A stretch of DNA of 64,000 nucleotides from Rotaria socialis. Lineage: Eukaryota; Rotifera; Eurotatoria; Philodinida; Philodinidae. The notes under the pieces were generated by a model that saw only the letters and a list, made by a program, of their open reading frames with translations, was not told the DNA's origin and made no database searches. The stretch covers positions 62,001 through 126,000 of the forward strand of contig CAJNYU010000213.1 of the NCBI GenBank assembly GCA_905331475.1, read 5' to 3'. Below are positions 23,570 through 35,513 of the stretch, piece by piece (positions within the stretch are counted from its first letter, which is position 1; each line of letters starts with the position of its first letter). The position numbers and the translations under genes are program-made.

Positions 23570-25233
23570 TTACGCTTCTTTTCATCAAAAACGTTTTGAA
23601 ACAGAAATTCAATTTACAATACTTTCTATAGTCGTTGATTAACATTTTTCTGGCGTATCGCTGAATATAACAAGGATTTACCAAACTGCAACCTTACTTA
23701 TGTCTTATATGATAAATTTTCAAGTATTAACAGATGATAATAGTCGTAATATGAAACAATTCCAGATAACCTTGTGCCATTCGATGCTCCATCTCATGGA
23801 ATAATTCTGTAAAATTTGAATAGAAGTCTCAGGCAAATACGTATAAAACTTTGCTGAGGATTTCTGACGAAAATCTATTAATGATTGAAGTAACTCCATA
23901 ATGTACATAAATTCAACGTTTTTCTGTATACTCATTAAGTTAAAATTTTATCTAAAAAGGAAAACAATTCTAATTTGTCGAATGTAGTGTTTTGCTATTT
24001 ATGACTAAGAATAGGTGTTCGTATTACGGCTCAATAGTTGGAAAATGGGTCGCATTGAAAACGATAGGAAGTAAAATATTAAGTTAACCAATGAAGTTAA
24101 TTATAAGTGCGACATCATAGCTACATAACAGATGATGCTAGATGCTTTTTAAAATCTTTCAATGGCTATGTTTTTCTTTTGAGGTACAGTACAAAGTTGA
24201 TCAATTCTTCGAAAGAGAAATGAGACGAACCTCCTCAGTTTTAATCAACAGCGCACTCGTGCGACACATTTACGTAGACGTCGATAAATGATACATTCAC
24301 GCATTATTTGCTATCAAAAGGTTAAGTCTAATATATGATTCGCTATGTTAAAAGCAGCTCGTTAAGTAATTTTTTTTGAGTTTTAAAACGGAAAGAAATG
24401 TTTTTCAGTAAATTTGTCACGATTCATTCAGGCATGAGATAATTTTCGAACTAATTGGTTTCAACACGATCTTCAAAATAAAATATTCCTTTCTGCCTTA
24501 GAAAATGTCACGGAAACCTTCTTCCGGTTTCGTCTGATCTTATTTTGGATATGGTGCGTGACTTAGGATGCAAGTAAGAGCCACAATACACTCGCAACCC
24601 TACCCTGGAAAAGTGTCTCGATGAGATGTAACATAAAAAAAATCTGCAGTACGCCAGCGTGAATGATACATTATGTCATTCTACGATAAAATGGCATATA
24701 TTTTGTATATAGTACGAGTTAAGAATTTGATCTTATTCACACTCATAATCACCCGTACAAGAAATATCTTATACTTCTTTCTAAATATGGATAGTACCGA
24801 ACTATGTGGGGAGCACACTGCAGTATACTACGCACGCCTATAGGCGTAATAATAAAGGCAGTAACTTAGTCAACAAAAAGAAAGAACGACTACATTTCAT
24901 GAGACAATGTATCATGGTTCATGAATAGTTTTAAGTTGACGTATTTATGAACGTCTTTGCATTTAAGTAATATAAGAAAACGTTTCGTTTATAAAATCAT
25001 GAAAATCGTAAGACTCGATTCTTTCAATAGTTGAGACATGCACGTGCATGTAAACAGGTGAGCTCTATTAACTATTCTTTACATATGGATTTGTTGGCTT
25101 TTGTCTTCAAGTTACATACTAGTGATGAGATAACCTGTGAAGACAAACGAAAGTAAATAAAAGACTCATGATAACTGCTTGCAATTCAGTGTGCAAATAA
25201 ACTCCACTACTATTTTATACAATCGTCTCCAAG
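23570..25233. other. intergenic, no supported gene
   Basis: No supported coding exon. The stretch from about 24240 onward is less AT-rich and includes a short palindrome ACGCCTATAGGCGT near 24834. The last 100 bp are the upstream region of the methyltransferase gene. Confidence 0.4.
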
Positions 25234-26031
25234 ATGTCCACAGAAGCATCGGCAGATAAAAACATCTCCTTCTACGTTAATGAGCCACCAATAAATTCAG
25301 ATGTTGAAACTTTCTTTGTCAACTATGCTTCTATTCCAAGTTCAGCCTTACGTGAACATCTAATCAATATACGCCAGCGGGCATGGGAAAAGCGCAATTA
25401 TCCGTGCCTTGGTCGCTGGGCTTTTCTAGACTTTTCCATTCAACAGAGCCCCATTTACCAAGAAATTCTGGATCAATGCAAAAACCATGGCGCTACATTG
25501 ATCGATTTTGGATGTTGTCTTGGTCAAGACATTCGACAACTCGTATACGATGGTGTACATCTCGATCGACTACGCGGCTACGATCTTGAATCATTCTTTA
25601 TCGAACTAGGCTACGAATTGTTTTGTGATGGTGAAGTAATGAAAGAAAACAAAATATTCACTGTAGGAGATATATTTGATGATGATTTTCTCAACGGTGT
25701 AGAACCGGCCGATTATGTCTACGTTGGTGCATTTATACATCTGTTTGATACACCAACACAGCGAGAAGTATGTCGACGACTTACTCGCTTGGCTAAACGT
25801 GCCATTACTGGTCGACAGGTTGGTGCCTCGATACCAGGTGAATATTCTCGAACATTTGATTTTCCGAGCAGCAAATCAATGCGACATTCACCAGAAACTT
25901 TTACACAAATGTGGAATGAAGTTACTGAATGCGCATGGCAAGTCGAAAGTGCTTATCTAAAGACAGCATACAATATGAAAAGTACTAATGAACGACTTAC
26001 TTTTGTAGTCAGGAGCCATGAACAGAAGTAA
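25234..26031 (+). CDS. fungal-type SAM-dependent methyltransferase, probable horizontal acquisition
   Basis: A single intronless frame of 265 residues. The SAM-binding motif I is LIDFGCCLGQD (about residues 89-99), preceded by the YPCLGRW.FLD motif and followed by RGYDLE..FI.LGYELF. These three motifs together mark a methyltransferase family that is widespread in filamentous fungi, where members sit in meroterpenoid and other secondary-metabolite clusters (AusD-like proteins). The substrate here is unknown. Codons are visibly richer in G/C at third positions than in neighbouring genes, and the absence of introns contrasts with the intron-rich animal genes around it. Both fit horizontal transfer, which is common in bdelloids; a tree would be needed to show it. 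Complete from Met to stop, so probably functional. An AATAAA follows at 26203. Confidence 0.85.
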   Translation: MSTEASADKNISFYVNEPPINSDVETFFVNYASIPSSALREHLINIRQRAWEKRNYPCLGRWAFLDFSIQQSPIYQEILDQCKNHGATLIDFGCCLGQDIRQLVYDGVHLDRLRGYDLESFFIELGYELFCDGEVMKENKIFTVGDIFDDDFLNGVEPADYVYVGAFIHLFDTPTQREVCRRLTRLAKRAITGRQVGASIPGEYSRTFDFPSSKSMRHSPETFTQMWNEVTECAWQVESAYLKTAYNMKSTNERLTFVVRSHEQK

Positions 26032-26202
26032 TTTTTGCCTCTTGTCAAAACTCGATACAATTCTGTCAATCAATAGCTTTTCTCACTTGTTGTTAGATGA
26101 TTCAGTGATAAAATCTCTTTGAATTAAAATTACGAGCGACATTATTCATCAGCCATTGGTATTCATTATTACAGATTATAGTAACAATTGATTTGTTTTC
26201 AA

Positions 26203-26208
26203 AATAAA
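26203..26208 (+). terminator. polyadenylation signal of the methyltransferase gene
   Basis: AATAAA lies about 170 bp after the stop codon in an AT-rich 3' flank. Confidence 0.4.
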
Positions 26209-28790
26209 ACTGCTTTTCAATAAGGAGTTAAAGAGATCATTGCTTCCTGAATAGGTGTCTATACTCATATTTAAGTTGAACATTTTTCATCATCACATGC
26301 CGATTGGTGGTACCATTACTAGTGGCATTGGTTAGTTTTTGAATTGCAAGTTCATCCGTTGTTCCCATGATTTGTACGATCGGAATCTACCAAATCGATC
26401 ATCAACAGAGAGAGAGAGAGAATAATAATCAAAACGGTTGACTAGATACTGTATCTGAGTCCTCTATTGAAGTATACATGTACTTTGACATTTCGATCTT
26501 TAAAGAATTTTATTCCAGATATTGCATTGAGAGTGTTGATGTGATTTTCTATAAAACTGAACAAAATACCCACAATCAAAACTTGCTACTTATTTCGAGA
26601 ACTAGAAAACAATTTTTACTCAATTTTCATACTTTGTAAATGGGTGCACTCACTTCATATTTACTTCATTTTAACTTTTAAATTTCTGTTTATTGGACTC
26701 GACAAGCAGCTTCATCAAGCGTTTTGTTATCTTTCGAATTATTTAGCTGATTAAATAGCTATCTTCAATTTTTAGAAATAAATGTGAATTACTGAGAAAT
26801 CGTGCATTGTTCATTCCTATTCTATTCTATTTTTTCCTCTCTATGAAAAATCACGTGTTTCTTGCTCTTCTTATCGTTACTTATATTTCTTGAATAGGTT
26901 GACTATACTAAAATAAACGTTACGAAAATAACAACTTATTCGCGCATCCTCGAAAGACTGCTCACAGGCGTTTTTAATCATATTTTTGATCGCTAAATGG
27001 CATTAAATGCCCAAGATTTTAATTGCTTATCGCAACAAAAAACTCAATTGATTTTTAATCATTGATCTATGTAAACGACTTATGAACTCTTAATTTCTCA
27101 TTTTTTTCTATCAATTTTTTATGAAGGCTAAATATAATACTAGATCAACTTTTTCTTTTTTGTGAGAGACTAAAATAAAGATTTATTTCAGATGAAATTA
27201 TTTCGATGAATTACAGTATCTTATTTTTCTTGTGATTGAATTAATTATGCTGAAATGAGTCAAAGTACTCATTGGATGGGCAGCTAAGAAATAAACTGAA
27301 CGGTGTCTATGAAGATAACCCTGCGTATGCTGATTGTCTTTTTGGAAATGATGCTATCGATTATAATTAATCACCATTCCGAACAAAACCAAACTTTCTA
27401 TAACAAAGCAATGGCTTGTCTTTGTACTTCACATTTTTTATATTTTTGTATTATTATTTGAGACGATCATGTTCAATTGAACGAATCAATCGCCTAATCT
27501 GTTGAGAGAGAAAACATATTAAAATGCATGTTATAGAGTCTCTCAAATTATTGAAACAGTTTATAACTATAAACAAGATCGCTTGAAGTATATCATTGAG
27601 CGATATTTGAATGATCATGATAGCTGACATTGATGAGATCAATGCAGGCAGAATCGACGAACACACTATATTCAACATCAAAACACAGTTAGTTTTCAAA
27701 ATAAATGCGAACAAGTGCACATCGTCAGTATGAAATTTAATTCGTTGTAAAATCTGCCACGATGAGCAAATATGATAGAAGTTATGCACTCTAGTATTTT
27801 TGGGATTTGTCCTCCGATTAAAATCGTTTAAAACAGCGTTACAAAAATACCAAACGATCGTATTCGATTACAGTATCAGGAAATTGGGCGTTCTCTGATA
27901 TTCCAATCCTTTCTTAGCCATGCGAATATTTCGTAATGAGTTTTCCCTCTTCAGTTTCAGTTCTTCTATTCATCGCTTGCTTTGTCTTATACAAAAATAT
28001 ATTCATTGTTTCTTTTTGCAACTTTCAAAACGATCACACTTCGACTTTGTGTTTTTATTTCCCCTAACGGTTTCTTGCTTTGAAGAGTATAAAGAAATGA
28101 TCTTGAATTCGAATGCACAGTGCATTCGTTATTTACTTTGAATTTTTATTTCTGTGCGAAATGATTCAAAGTAATGCGATCACATTGGTGATGTAAATGA
28201 TATATTTACAATATTTCCATCGAAACTAGATTTAAATTTGAATCTCGATATTGAAAATTATTTTAATGTTTTGTGTTTCGTATAAATTTCAGTCTGGGCT
28301 TTGTTTCTCCTCGTTTAGTTCTGCATTTAATCAAACAGTATTGATGTGTTTTGAAATTTTTATCCTATTCTCCTAGTATAACTCCTTCATTACTCCATGA
28401 TAGACCGATGAGAAATTTAACGAAAGATCTTGAACGAATGAATCTGAACTATCTATGTTTTCGCATTATTTAAATGTGTATATCTCGTTGTCAATACTGA
28501 GAAGATCTTACTTTTTCGTCAATATGTAATGAAAAACTTCTAGACAATAGTTACTTTACTTATTGTGAAAAATATTCAAAGGCTCTGTCGAAGTCCAATG
28601 ATGGATACATGTTACATTATATTCAATAATTAAGTGTAATGAGAAAGATCTGTCATGTTTTACTCTATTTCAGGAAATTGTTAGGTAGTCTACGGTATTG
28701 AAGGTCAGTCTGACAAAAAAAAACGAATTAGAATGAATCAAGTAGAGTGGACATGAGAAGAGAAGAAAGTGACAGAGCGAGGAGTATCAT
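26209..28790. other. gene-poor region
   Basis: AT-rich. A short GAGAGAGA tract occurs near 26408. The minus-strand frame 27454-27789 encodes hydrophobic segments ending in a basic QQIRRLIR tail. It could be the C-terminal piece of a seven-helix receptor, but no signature motif is visible, so it is left uncalled. Confidence 0.35.
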
Positions 28791-28920
28791 ATCCCTAGTC
28801 AACTCTCCCTAGAAGAATCCCCAGGGAGTCCCCTGACAAATCCCCGGGGACTCACGACAGGGACTCCCCAGGGATTTCGTTATTTTGCGGGGAGTCGTCG
28901 GGGGAGAGTGAATTAGGGAT
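28791..28920. mobile_element. GC-rich hairpin MITE
   Basis: A 130-bp GC-rich island in AT-rich DNA. The left end ATCCCTAGTCAACTCTCCC and the inverted right end ATCCCTAATTCACTCTCCC match with one indel and few mismatches. The interior is full of short palindromes such as TCCCCGGGGA and GGGAGTCCCC, able to fold into a strong hairpin. No clear target duplication was found, so the superfamily is unknown. Confidence 0.6.
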
Positions 28921-30059
28921 GTTTCATATGTTCTGCTCCTTTTTATTCTTTCTTCTCTTTGGTGTTTTATTTTCATGTTCTGATGGATTGTGCTTCTCTC
29001 AATTTTATTTTTATTTTTATTATTGATATTTCTCATTTTTTTTTCTTTCTATTAGTCCTCATCTGGCATACTCACACGTAGTCTCGTTCTATTTTAAGTT
29101 AGATTATCACAGTGAAATACGTTCTCAAGCTCAATTGTCTCTTTAGGACCGAAAGGGCAATTAGTAGGACTAATGACAGCATAATATAAAAAGAACATAA
29201 AAAGAACATGGGAGCGGAAGAGAAGATTCAAATCACCATGGATTTTTTGTGTTGAATTCTGAATGAAATATTTGTAATTCGATGGTAATCATTCGACTTA
29301 TCATCTCTATAATGACACTGATTTTCCTCTTTCTTCATATATTTATTATCAACTTTATATATGTTTGAGACTTTTGCTGTGACCTGGTATAGGATGATGT
29401 TTTTCCTTATGAATGGATATATATATATATATATCTGTTTGGTATGCTTTTGTTTCAAAAACTTTTTGTTAGTGCTGCTCTCTGGAAACCACAATTGACT
29501 CGCTGTGCGTAAGCTCTTTTGCTTTTTTGTAGATAAATATCCCTCTTATTCTGTTCAAAACAATCTACCAATCGAAGACTTGTATGAATTGATTGATACT
29601 GAGATCAACGTATTGCATATGAAGTATTGAATTCACAGTTGATTTTCAAAAAAAACACAGATGTCGGCAGCTCAGCAAAACAACACAACACAACACTCTC
29701 GCAATGTGTATTATACTAGTATGTCGCGAAGGAACGAATCCGTCGCTTCAGAAAGGGTAAAATTAACGCCCAAGTAACGTATATTTCTCTCTCTCTTTCA
29801 TGGCCTATTCACTTATTTTTCCGCTGTTGAAAGAATTGCATTATGTTGAAAAAAGCCATGGAATTTTCGTTCTCAGTCTTTGTCAAACTAAAGCGTAGAG
29901 TGTTGGTCGACTTAGTTTTGCTTCTCATTACAGGTGATCGAAAGAAGGTAAGAAAACGTATCGCGTTTTCAAAATTTTCTTTTCTTCATCCATATTAAAA
30001 TTATCACGCAAGTTCGAATTCGATACCAAATAAAGAAAAAGAAACTTCAATATTGTGAG
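28921..30059. other. intergenic, no supported gene
   Basis: Contains a (TA)n tract at about 29421-29441 and a short CACAACACAACAC run near 29685. The minus-strand frame 29228-29494 is lysine-rich without a domain. No gene is called. Confidence 0.4.
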
Positions 30060-31620
30060 TGCGCAAACGAGGTAGAGTAAGTGGGGGTAAGTGTAAAATG
30101 AAAAATAGTGTGCCTTAGAATAATTGCGATAACTTTTTTAGTTTTGATTTAAAAAAAAAGTTTCGGTCACAAGACCCCTCGCTAAGATGACACTCTATCG
30201 ATTGGTGCAAAAATCAACTGAAAACCCNTTAACCTGTGCTATTTTTTATGCGGCTCCAGTGTAACGATTGGTGTGAAGTGGACACTTTGAAATCATAACA
30301 ATCTTTTCATAATAGAAATATATTTCTTTCTAACACGGACAAGGTTACATTAACAATGATAAAAACAACATTTTTCTGTATTTTTCAATTAGAGTGATCT
30401 TCACTATAGGAGTTATTTACATCATTCCGATTGGGTTGAACAACAAATGACAGAATAGATAGTATATGAATCCATTTTTCACCATGAGCGTACGTCGTAA
30501 ATTGTTAGGCCAACTAGGGGNTAATTAAGTCGCTAATGTAAACGTTTTTTTCTTAATATTAAGTGTTAAGTAAAACCACTTAATTAACTCTCTTAATTAA
30601 CTCAAATTAAAATCAACGGTCCACCTCTAGTTATTAGTATCACGTAGAGCGAACAAAGCTGCATCTAACTGGCACAAAGATTTGGTTGGTTTTGGGGGGT
30701 CTTTATAACAAAAAAGTATCATCTTTATGCAGAGAAAAATGGTTTTGGTGCACTCCCAAGGCCAACTTTATGTAAATGTGCGAGATATAATTAATATTAG
30801 TGTGTAGACCATAGTTTTCGTTTGTTTTTGGTTAGCGAAGGGAAGATTTGAAAGAGAAAGTCTCCCAAAACTAGAGAGAAACAGTTGTTTTTCGTTTTTC
30901 AGGAAAAAATATATTATTCGCTAGAATTTTTAAGGCCTTCTTACTCAATTAAGAAAATCTTTTTTTGCTGCTTTCTTGTAAATAAATATGTGAAAAAACG
31001 ATTAACGAGAAAAAATTTGTTTTTCGAGTCGTAACTTTTTACATTCATAACTTCTAGTTTCAAAGTTAATGTTCTTGGAAAAACTATTTTATTCTTTGCC
31101 TATCGCTCATCATCGCTATCGTCATAATTGTTTTGAATGTTTATATTGATATTGCGAGTTTTTGCTCTTCCTGGATGCATGAAATAGTTTTGAGCAACAT
31201 CATTTAAATGAAAATAGATTAATGTAAAAAATAGTTTGGACCTTAAGAGAAACAAGTTTGAAACTAAAACGAAAATAGATTCGTATTAAAGAGAAGATAG
31301 TTCGGATCTAAAGAGAAAATAGATCCGTATGACAGAGAAAATAGTTTGAACCTAAAGAGAAAATGGGTCCATATAGAAGAGAAACTGGATGATTGCCTTT
31401 GGTAGGCTTTACTCAGTTTACAAATAAATTAAAATCATCTACAAAGTCGCAAAGAAATTTCCAGGGAGAAAGCTATAACGCAAGAAATATTGAGCGGGGC
31501 GAAATCCCCCGCTGCCCCCCGCCCATCGTAAACTATGTTGGAGACCATCACCAGAAGTATGTAGGAATCTACCAGAACTCTTATTTTATTCATTATCTGT
31601 AGCTAACTGTCAACAAATGC
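30060..31620. repeat. degenerate repeat region with two ambiguous bases
   Basis: An N occurs at 30228 and another at 30521. Both lie in sequence with repeat-like character: a GTGGGGGTAAGTG stretch, paired GATTGGTG motifs at about 30200 and 30267, and nested TTAATTAA/AATTAAC runs near 30520-30610. From about 31205 to 31385 there is a degenerate ~50-bp tandem motif of the form AGAAAATAGATYCGTAT...AAATAGTTYGRACC. A C/G-rich spike (GCGGGGCG...CCCCCCGCCC) occurs near 31495-31525. It probably represents old mobile-element sequence. Confidence 0.5.
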
Positions 31621-32540
31621 AGAAATTTTGATCAAATCTCAGAGTAATTTTTCGATGTTTCTTTTTCAAATTGTTACTGACAGAAATCTAAGTTTTTATT
31701 TTTAAGAAAATATTTATCTATTCTGAAAGAAAGCTTTAAAAATTATTAAACAGAGTTCTCAGCTTTTAGTTGGCTATCGTAATTTATTTCATGGAATAGG
31801 TAGTTTTTTTTAATAGTTGGCTAAATGTTTTTCATATTTTAAAGAATGAACGAAAACCTATCAGTGTAAGTTCTGTGAACTTAAAATGTTGAACACCGTA
31901 GAATTGCTTTCTGAAATTCTCCTGCCATTGCCAGCGGATCAGAATTTATATCCTATATACACTACAATACTCTTTTCATGTCATATGCTACTCTAAAATG
32001 TTAGAAAAGCATTCTTCCAATAGAATTGACAACAGCATTAACAAATACTGGAATTTGATCAATTTCAAAAAATGAATAAATAACATGATATCGTATCTTT
32101 ATACTACAATGTTAGAGATCAGCACTCGATTATTCATCTCGTAGATATTCTCTCTAGAGAATTTTTCATTAAAAACAAAAACAAATGAGGATCTAAATCA
32201 CCGCGGATTTTTTTGCACTACGAAATTTTGAAAAATAAAAGCTTCTTCAGATTTCTAGTATTGTGACCAAATTATTTGGTACACCATCTTAGTTTCAATT
32301 TGGAAGGATCATACGAAATCTGATAGGCTTTACTCATCAGCTGTACACTTTTTCTTAAAGTTAGTAGGCTACTCAGAAAAAAAACGAGTAAAGTTTTGAA
32401 AATATCCTGATTGAATGCGTATGAAGAATCGGAGTGAGAAATATCAAGGATTTTCTTTGAACTGCTCTTTGTTACATTCAACGAGAAGTATAGATGATTT
32501 ATAATTTCTATTTTAGATTTACATTTATTTTTGAACAAAC
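31621..32540. other. 5' flank of REEP-NHL copy B
   Basis: AT-rich, no supported gene; the minus-strand frame 32272-32538 has no recognisable domain. This stretch presumably holds the copy B promoter. Confidence 0.4.
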
Positions 32541-35372
32541 ATGGCTGCCATATGCAAACAATATTTTGAAAAGTTCAAAGCTCGTGTGAGTGGGCTATAT
32601 GCTAATAGCTTACTTAACCTCGTGCTCGGTCTCATTGAAATGAAGACCGGTGTTGAATCTCCAATTATTGCTATGGGTATGTATTGTGTCGTGTCTCTCT
32701 AGTTAGTGACATGCGATTTTTTAAATATTTCTATAGGACTATTCGGTGTTCTTGCTACTTACTTGATGTTCGGTTGGTGCAATTATGCTGTTTGTAATTT
32801 CATTACACTAATCTATCCATTATGTACCTCGTGAGTTTAATTCTCATTGGAAAACTTTTTAATTTTCAATAATAATTCAAATAATATATGCCAACAAACA
32901 TACCAAGTATAGTGCCGTACGTAGTTTTGTGGAATAAGTAGACCCAAATATTTTTGCATCTTGTACATCTTAACTTGAATCTTACAATATTTGTTACTGT
33001 CATTTTGTAACTGTACATCTTTCTGAACTAGAAAAAGATCCACGCATAATTTAATTCGAGTAGTATTCGATGGATTTATGTCATTAGAACATATTTCAAA
33101 TGGGTACATCAATAACTGAGAGTATTCTTGAGTTATCGTGAATGATACGTCTACACTAGTAGAACCGGCAAAAGATCAAATAAAAATTAATTTCATTCGG
33201 ACCATGTCTGAAAAAAATTCTTTGCACTATATGCTTATGATTGTAATCAAATCCTTTGATTTTTTTTCATCAGAGTAATGGCTATTATGTCAGCTGACAT
33301 GAGCGATCATAAACATCTACTCACCTATTGGATTATTCATTCATCACTTGGCTACATTGAATATATTTTGCATGTAGTTTGTGATTTCTTACGAGTTTAT
33401 TGGCTTGGTAAATTAATATTCTTTTTATGGTTTATTAAATCTGCACCACCTTCGGTTGAATCTAGTGAAGAACCAGAAATGACTCTCGATTCTATTCCAG
33501 AGCCTACTATTCCAGAGCCTACTATTCCAGAGCCTACTATTCCTCGAAAGAAAGCAACAGCAAGTAATTTTAAAAGAACCCAAGTTAATTGTAAGTATAC
33601 ATCGTATTTTTATATGATTATTTGATTGAATAATTATAAATTGCAATAGACGACTGACGAGCTATTATAAATCCACGCATATAAAACTATGATTTATCTT
33701 CAATAAAAACAGATTTTCAGCTTGTATCACGTTGAGGCAAAACGTTGACAAAGAAAATAACTAAACTATCACCAACAAATACATATCTCTCAAATAAAAA
33801 CACACGCGCAACACTTCTTAGAATATTCCCAATTTTATTAGTATGTGAAAACCTTTAAGAATTTGTAAACACAGGTTTATAAAGCCTCCCAAGTCCAGAA
33901 AATCGTTTATCCCAACTATATCCAGACACTCCTATTTCAAGTAGCCAACAGATTTTCAAGTTTGCCAAAACCTGAAGAGGACACGCTCGTGAAAAAACTG
34001 ACGCATACCAACTTGGACCTAGAACGGAAAATACAAAATAAATAATCTTTTAAAGATTGGATTGTAACGCATCATTATGATCATATGAAAGTGTATTCGA
34101 AATCGAAAACAAAACGCGAACCTATAGATGGTAGAAGATTATTTCAACAGTACAGAAAATGCTTTCAGATATCGCAAAATTGTATTGAGAACAGACTGCT
34201 GTTTTATAGAGATCGATATGCAGAAATGATTTCTAACAGAGATAAAGTAAACTGAGCTGATTCTACTGCCCAATTTGAAATAATAAGATTCTTTTATGAG
34301 AAACATCTCTAGTTTTTTATTAGATGGTATTTTTTCTAATCAAATTTTCACAGCCATGATTTTTACGTAAGGTTCTGTTCAACAACTATTGTAAACTGAT
34401 TTCATTCTCATCAATATCTACCTGAATCTTAGCAGAATACTTTCTTTTTCAGTGCCACTACGTTCTGCTGAACTCAGTCGCGATGTCAAGTGGGCACCAA
34501 ATGGTGTTGTCGTTGCTGGAGGACATGGAAATGGTGGTGATCTAAACCAATTATACGCTCCTCGTGGTGTGTTTGTTGATGAAGACCAAAATGTTTATGT
34601 GGCCGACTTATGCAATTATCGTATTGTTGCATGGGCATCCGGTGCAACTGAAGGTCGAGAAGTGGTCGGTGGAATTTATCAAAAGACTATGATAGAGAGT
34701 TTCAGTGGTCCAGCAGATCTGCTCATTGACAAAAATTCCGATAGCTTTATTATTTCTGATGACACCAGTAAACGTGTAGTACGATGCCGTCGCCAAGGTG
34801 ATACAGAATGTGAAATAATTATTTCAGGTGTCGAGGCCAAAGGTTTGGCTATCGATGAAAATGGATCTATCTATATAGTGGACGGTGAAAACAATGAAGT
34901 TATACGATATAATATTGGTGACAGTGAAGCTACGATTGTTGCAGGTGGTAATGGAGCAGGTGATGCTCTTAATCAACTGAACTGTCCACATTCCGTTTTT
35001 GTCGATCAAGACTATTCGGTGTATGTGTCAGATGAAGACAATCATCGTGTTATGAAATGGGCAGATGGTGCCACTGAAGGTGTTATTGTTGCTGGTGGTC
35101 AAGGAAAAGGTGACAGTTTATCACAATTCAGTTCTCCTCGTGGAATCGTTGTGGATCCATCAGGTACTGTTTACGTAACTGATTTATCGAATGCACGAGT
35201 AATGCGTTGGTTCAAAGACGCCAAACAAGGTGAAGTCATTGCCGGCGGAAACGGTGAAGGAGAAGAACCTAATCAATTAACATCGCCCTCTAGTTTAGCA
35301 TTCGATAAACATGGTAACCTATATGTTTCCAATTTAGGCAGCGCTCGTGTGGTGAAATTCGAGATTGCTTAA
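32541..35372 (+). CDS. REEP (TB2/DP1/HVA22)-NHL propeller fusion protein, copy B
   Basis: Four exons (32541-32676, 32737-32830, 33274-33590, 34453-35372) give about 488 residues. Exon 1, 2 and 4 lengths (136, 94, 920 nt) and all intron phases equal those of copy A; exon 3 is 30 nt longer. The membrane domain has the same hydrophobic pairs, GW...VCN...LIYP and YW...EYI...WLGK motifs. The linker contains three tandem IPEPT units, then RKKAT. Six NHL blades follow. The NHL exon starts at a strong CTTTCTTTTTCAG acceptor and its first in-frame Met lies far inside, so it needs an upstream exon; the GTAAGTATAC donor after exon 3 supplies the right phase. Against a fusion, intron 3 is 862 bp long and an AATAAA lies within it near 33702, so a short REEP-only transcript is possible. 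Role: predicted ER-membrane anchored propeller (inference). Confidence 0.78.
33493..33542 (+). repeat. 15-bp coding tandem repeat (IPEPT)x3
   Basis: Three in-frame copies of ATTCCAGAGCCTACT in exon 3 of REEP-NHL copy B encode IPEPT units in the linker between membrane domain and propeller. Copy A lacks two units' worth of sequence (10 residues), which explains the whole length difference between the two proteins. Confidence 0.9.
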
Positions 35373-35507
35373 AGTGCATGATGAAATTACAACATAACTC
35401 TGCGCCCAATGTAGTTTGCTTAATTACGAACTTATTTTTAAAATCCAGCTTTCTAGTGTGTTAAATCTCTACAATTAGATTTTATTTTATATTTTAATAA
35501 TATTTTC

Positions 35508-35513
35508 AATAAA
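35508..35513 (+). terminator. polyadenylation signal of REEP-NHL copy B
   Basis: AATAAA about 135 bp after the stop codon in an AT-rich 3' flank. Confidence 0.45.

Noticed and set aside
27454..27789. Hydrophobic minus-strand frame that might be a receptor fragment
   Set aside because: No family motif, no splice partners found and the AT-rich background easily yields hydrophobic frames, so no gene is called.
3258..35372. The REEP-NHL pair as the arms of a large chromosomal palindrome
   Set aside because: Genes flanking copy A (claudin-like) and copy B (SIN3) do not mirror each other, and nothing between the copies is mirrored, so the duplication is local.
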